Source: FEN-1350 sp964386005 (lineage in GTDB: Bacteria > Planctomycetota > Phycisphaerae > Sedimentisphaerales > Anaerohalosphaeraceae). From it: a DNA stretch of 64,000 nt. The translations under genes were made by a program, and so were the position numbers. Positions 63,601-64,000 of the stretch are shown piece after piece. The notes under the pieces are model-generated. The model did not search any database, was not told the DNA's origin, and saw only the letters and a list, made by a program, of their open reading frames with translations. Numbering within the stretch: position 1 is the first letter of the stretch; each line of letters begins with the position of its first letter. The stretch covers positions 62,001 through 126,000 of the forward strand of contig CAYLSB010000002.1 in the NCBI GenBank assembly GCA_964386005.1. The letters are read 5' to 3'.

Positions 63601-64000
63601 ATATGAGGTTCGGCACGTTTCGAATACGGTACAGATTTCTATCCCGAAAATCGACAATCCCAAATTACCTCCTCAAAATCTTTCGGGTGTTGGATCATCG
63701 ATACAAGTTTCCCCGGGATCAGTCGATACGACTTCATCCTGTTCGCTCAGTATTATCGTGACCGTCTATCAGAAAGAAGAATATATTGGCCTTGTCATTG
63801 CCGGAATTATCGAAAATACCACGTCTCCCTTTGAATTGGTCATGGTCTATGATGGCTGTACCGACCGCTCGGAAGAAGTCGTCAATGCCGTCCTGGCCGT
63901 CAACAAAGGATTGATGCAAAAACTGACGGTTGTGCATACCCCCGATGTCAATGAAGTTCGCGCCAATAATGCGGGCATGCGTGCAGCAAGTGGACGGTAT
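60686..64000 (+). CDS. Giant multidomain enzyme: GT4 - radical SAM/SPASM - methyltransferase - GT2 (3' end missing)
   Basis: The frame from ATG 60686 is open to the window edge, at least 1,105 residues. Domain one (about 1-395) is a GT-B/GT4-type transferase (KIAAFVTDFPLHLLCWL, VIFYMGQLSAARFVDQMI, YINEITTGRSSDKLARYL). Domain two (about 450-690) is radical SAM/SPASM-like: YLELSNLCNY, GFHTYNEPLMDPRL, CTNGYYL, and a Cys-rich SPASM end (LCCMDWKRQYCFGDL, CFDLCRRC). The canonical CX3CX2C is not present; C462 and C471 enclose nine residues. Domain three (about 770-965) is a SAM methyltransferase (DKVLDIGSGNVPFHL, FDFVYCSHVLEHV). Domain four starts near 1018 as GT2 (SIIVTVYQKEEYIGLVI, MVYDGCTDRSEE). 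Four glycan-type activities are joined in one chain; substrates are unknown. Confidence 0.85.
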   Translation, partial: MKIAAFVTDFPLHLLCWLCDVINGLAARGVQIDLFLYKAGEPPRFHPNIRAINLSQVARQIGTSGQSSTAHPEPLSFSTIFAPGVVETVERAALQARYDTCISFESRALILARIAAKAAGCSLVHHSFELYEPSYPGVWQDEFGVIKQFERKLIKDVDLFLIQDVDRQREYFRLLGTSDRPARTQFLPVALPRLSSTVKPRTWHQKYNLSPNTRVIFYMGQLSAARFVDQMIRAAQSFRSDQQIIVHGPIYNNTAAFSKLKELDVARRVIFSTEMLPWDQVNRLCASADIGLVFYRSQYINEITTGRSSDKLARYLQSGIPVVCSDFPSFRRETDKYHFGLCCSDFAQLPDLVNRICDDYVQYQEGARKAFDDVYNLDSYLDELVPMMKRLRQYRETISTIGSLSSSRETKERSAMAMREGTCSGEETNQKTGSVRLSQILNGDGNLFRYTKHVYLELSNLCNYAHLHKSCPVAHLAQSKDILSSRIVTDVLDTLGRYGYTGRIGFHTYNEPLMDPRLTRFIAHARKACPTGEIYICTNGYYLDQIMAEELVETGVSHIHVSAYSDSEQKRLETIHVSIPYHVERMTLDKRMDAYDSPETEDHRPCFSPLYQIVVTAAGRISLCCMDWKRQYCFGDLHKQSFEEAMKDPAMWSVYEKLSRGNRCFDLCRRCRFVRGQAGDEEIDMKKISSCENVNTKKQSNQLESPKPLTMQPVFGLRIIPSYDLSDPNRALSLARQNAEQGLYNESFDLYEQLSIAFPNQAVEILAEAYDQYRKIQNPDRYQLYQSRFYEFGIRPGDKVLDIGSGNVPFHLATHLADLTLDNDQYGRAGVPFKQVNGKPVYQYNIERLPFADKEFDFVYCSHVLEHVDNPAKACEELMRIAKRGYIETPSPAKDLWLDTIAISNHRWAVENFGGKLRFTEYSPVQRRGLQNSILREMHCNPQTPREKAFAALVYLKADRMNTMLLWDGRFEYEVRHVSNTVQISIPKIDNPKLPPQNLSGVGSSIQVSPGSVDTTSSCSLSIIVTVYQKEEYIGLVIAGIIENTTSPFELVMVYDGCTDRSEEVVNAVLAVNKGLMQKLTVVHTPDVNEVRANNAGMRAASGRY

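Overview
The window looks like chromosomal DNA of a flagellated planctomycete, most likely of the Phycisphaerae type. This is an inference from gene content, not a tested placement. The clues are a secreted two-LamG protein ending in one dockerin-like repeat (9308-11515), a XylR-type AraC regulator, a stand-alone LigD 3'-phosphoesterase domain, a bacterial topoisomerase VI B subunit, and a SixA-type phosphatase with QHG in place of RHG. I see no insertion sequences, CRISPR arrays or rRNA genes.

Layout. 1-6458 holds housekeeping genes: the end of a DUF2752 protein, a lipoprotein, serA, top6B, a LigD-PE protein, a damaged MGMT-like gene, pta and tRNA-Arg(ACG). 7029-11515 holds sixA, the XylR-like regulator and the LamG protein, followed by a clear terminator. 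11636-22390 is a leftward flagellar block: a small membrane protein, flhA, fliN, fliM, fliL, a sigma-54 activator, two TPR proteins, and further upstream a second sigma-54 activator. 22858-34802 is a rightward hook, rod and ring operon: flgD, flgE, a PilZ protein, flgF, flgG, flgA, flgH, flgI, flgJ, flgN-like, flgK and flgL. From 34828 to the right edge there are almost only surface-carbohydrate genes: TPR-glycosyltransferase fusions, a GT9 protein, a legionaminic-acid type nonulosonate pathway (legB, legG, legI, ptmE, legF) with two formyltransferases, a PIG-L deacetylase and an amidination set (hisF/hisH paralogues and pseA), then methyltransferases, an aminotransferase and two very large multidomain enzymes. 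The last one runs off the window.

How it fits together. Three near-consensus sigma-54 (-24/-12) promoters are visible: before the leftward flagellar operon (20750-20765), before flgD (22762-22777), and before the GT9-nonulosonate locus (42860-42875). Weaker matches precede the TPR-glycosyltransferase gene (36361-36376) and the last gene (60589-60604). Two sigma-54 activators lie in the flagellar block. The simplest reading is one sigma-54 regulon that couples flagellar assembly to synthesis and transfer of a modified nonulosonic acid, probably for flagellin glycosylation. No flagellin gene is in the window, so the acceptor is inferred.

Most unusual points: a probable -1 frameshift (CCCTTTT at 38641) joining a TPR-GT protein to a GT9 domain; a GT4-radical SAM/SPASM-methyltransferase-GT2 mega-enzyme (60686 to the edge); a GT-acyltransferase-GT2 triple fusion (54896-58519); and a nonulosonate cluster combining deacetylase, two formyltransferases and an amidotransferase system.
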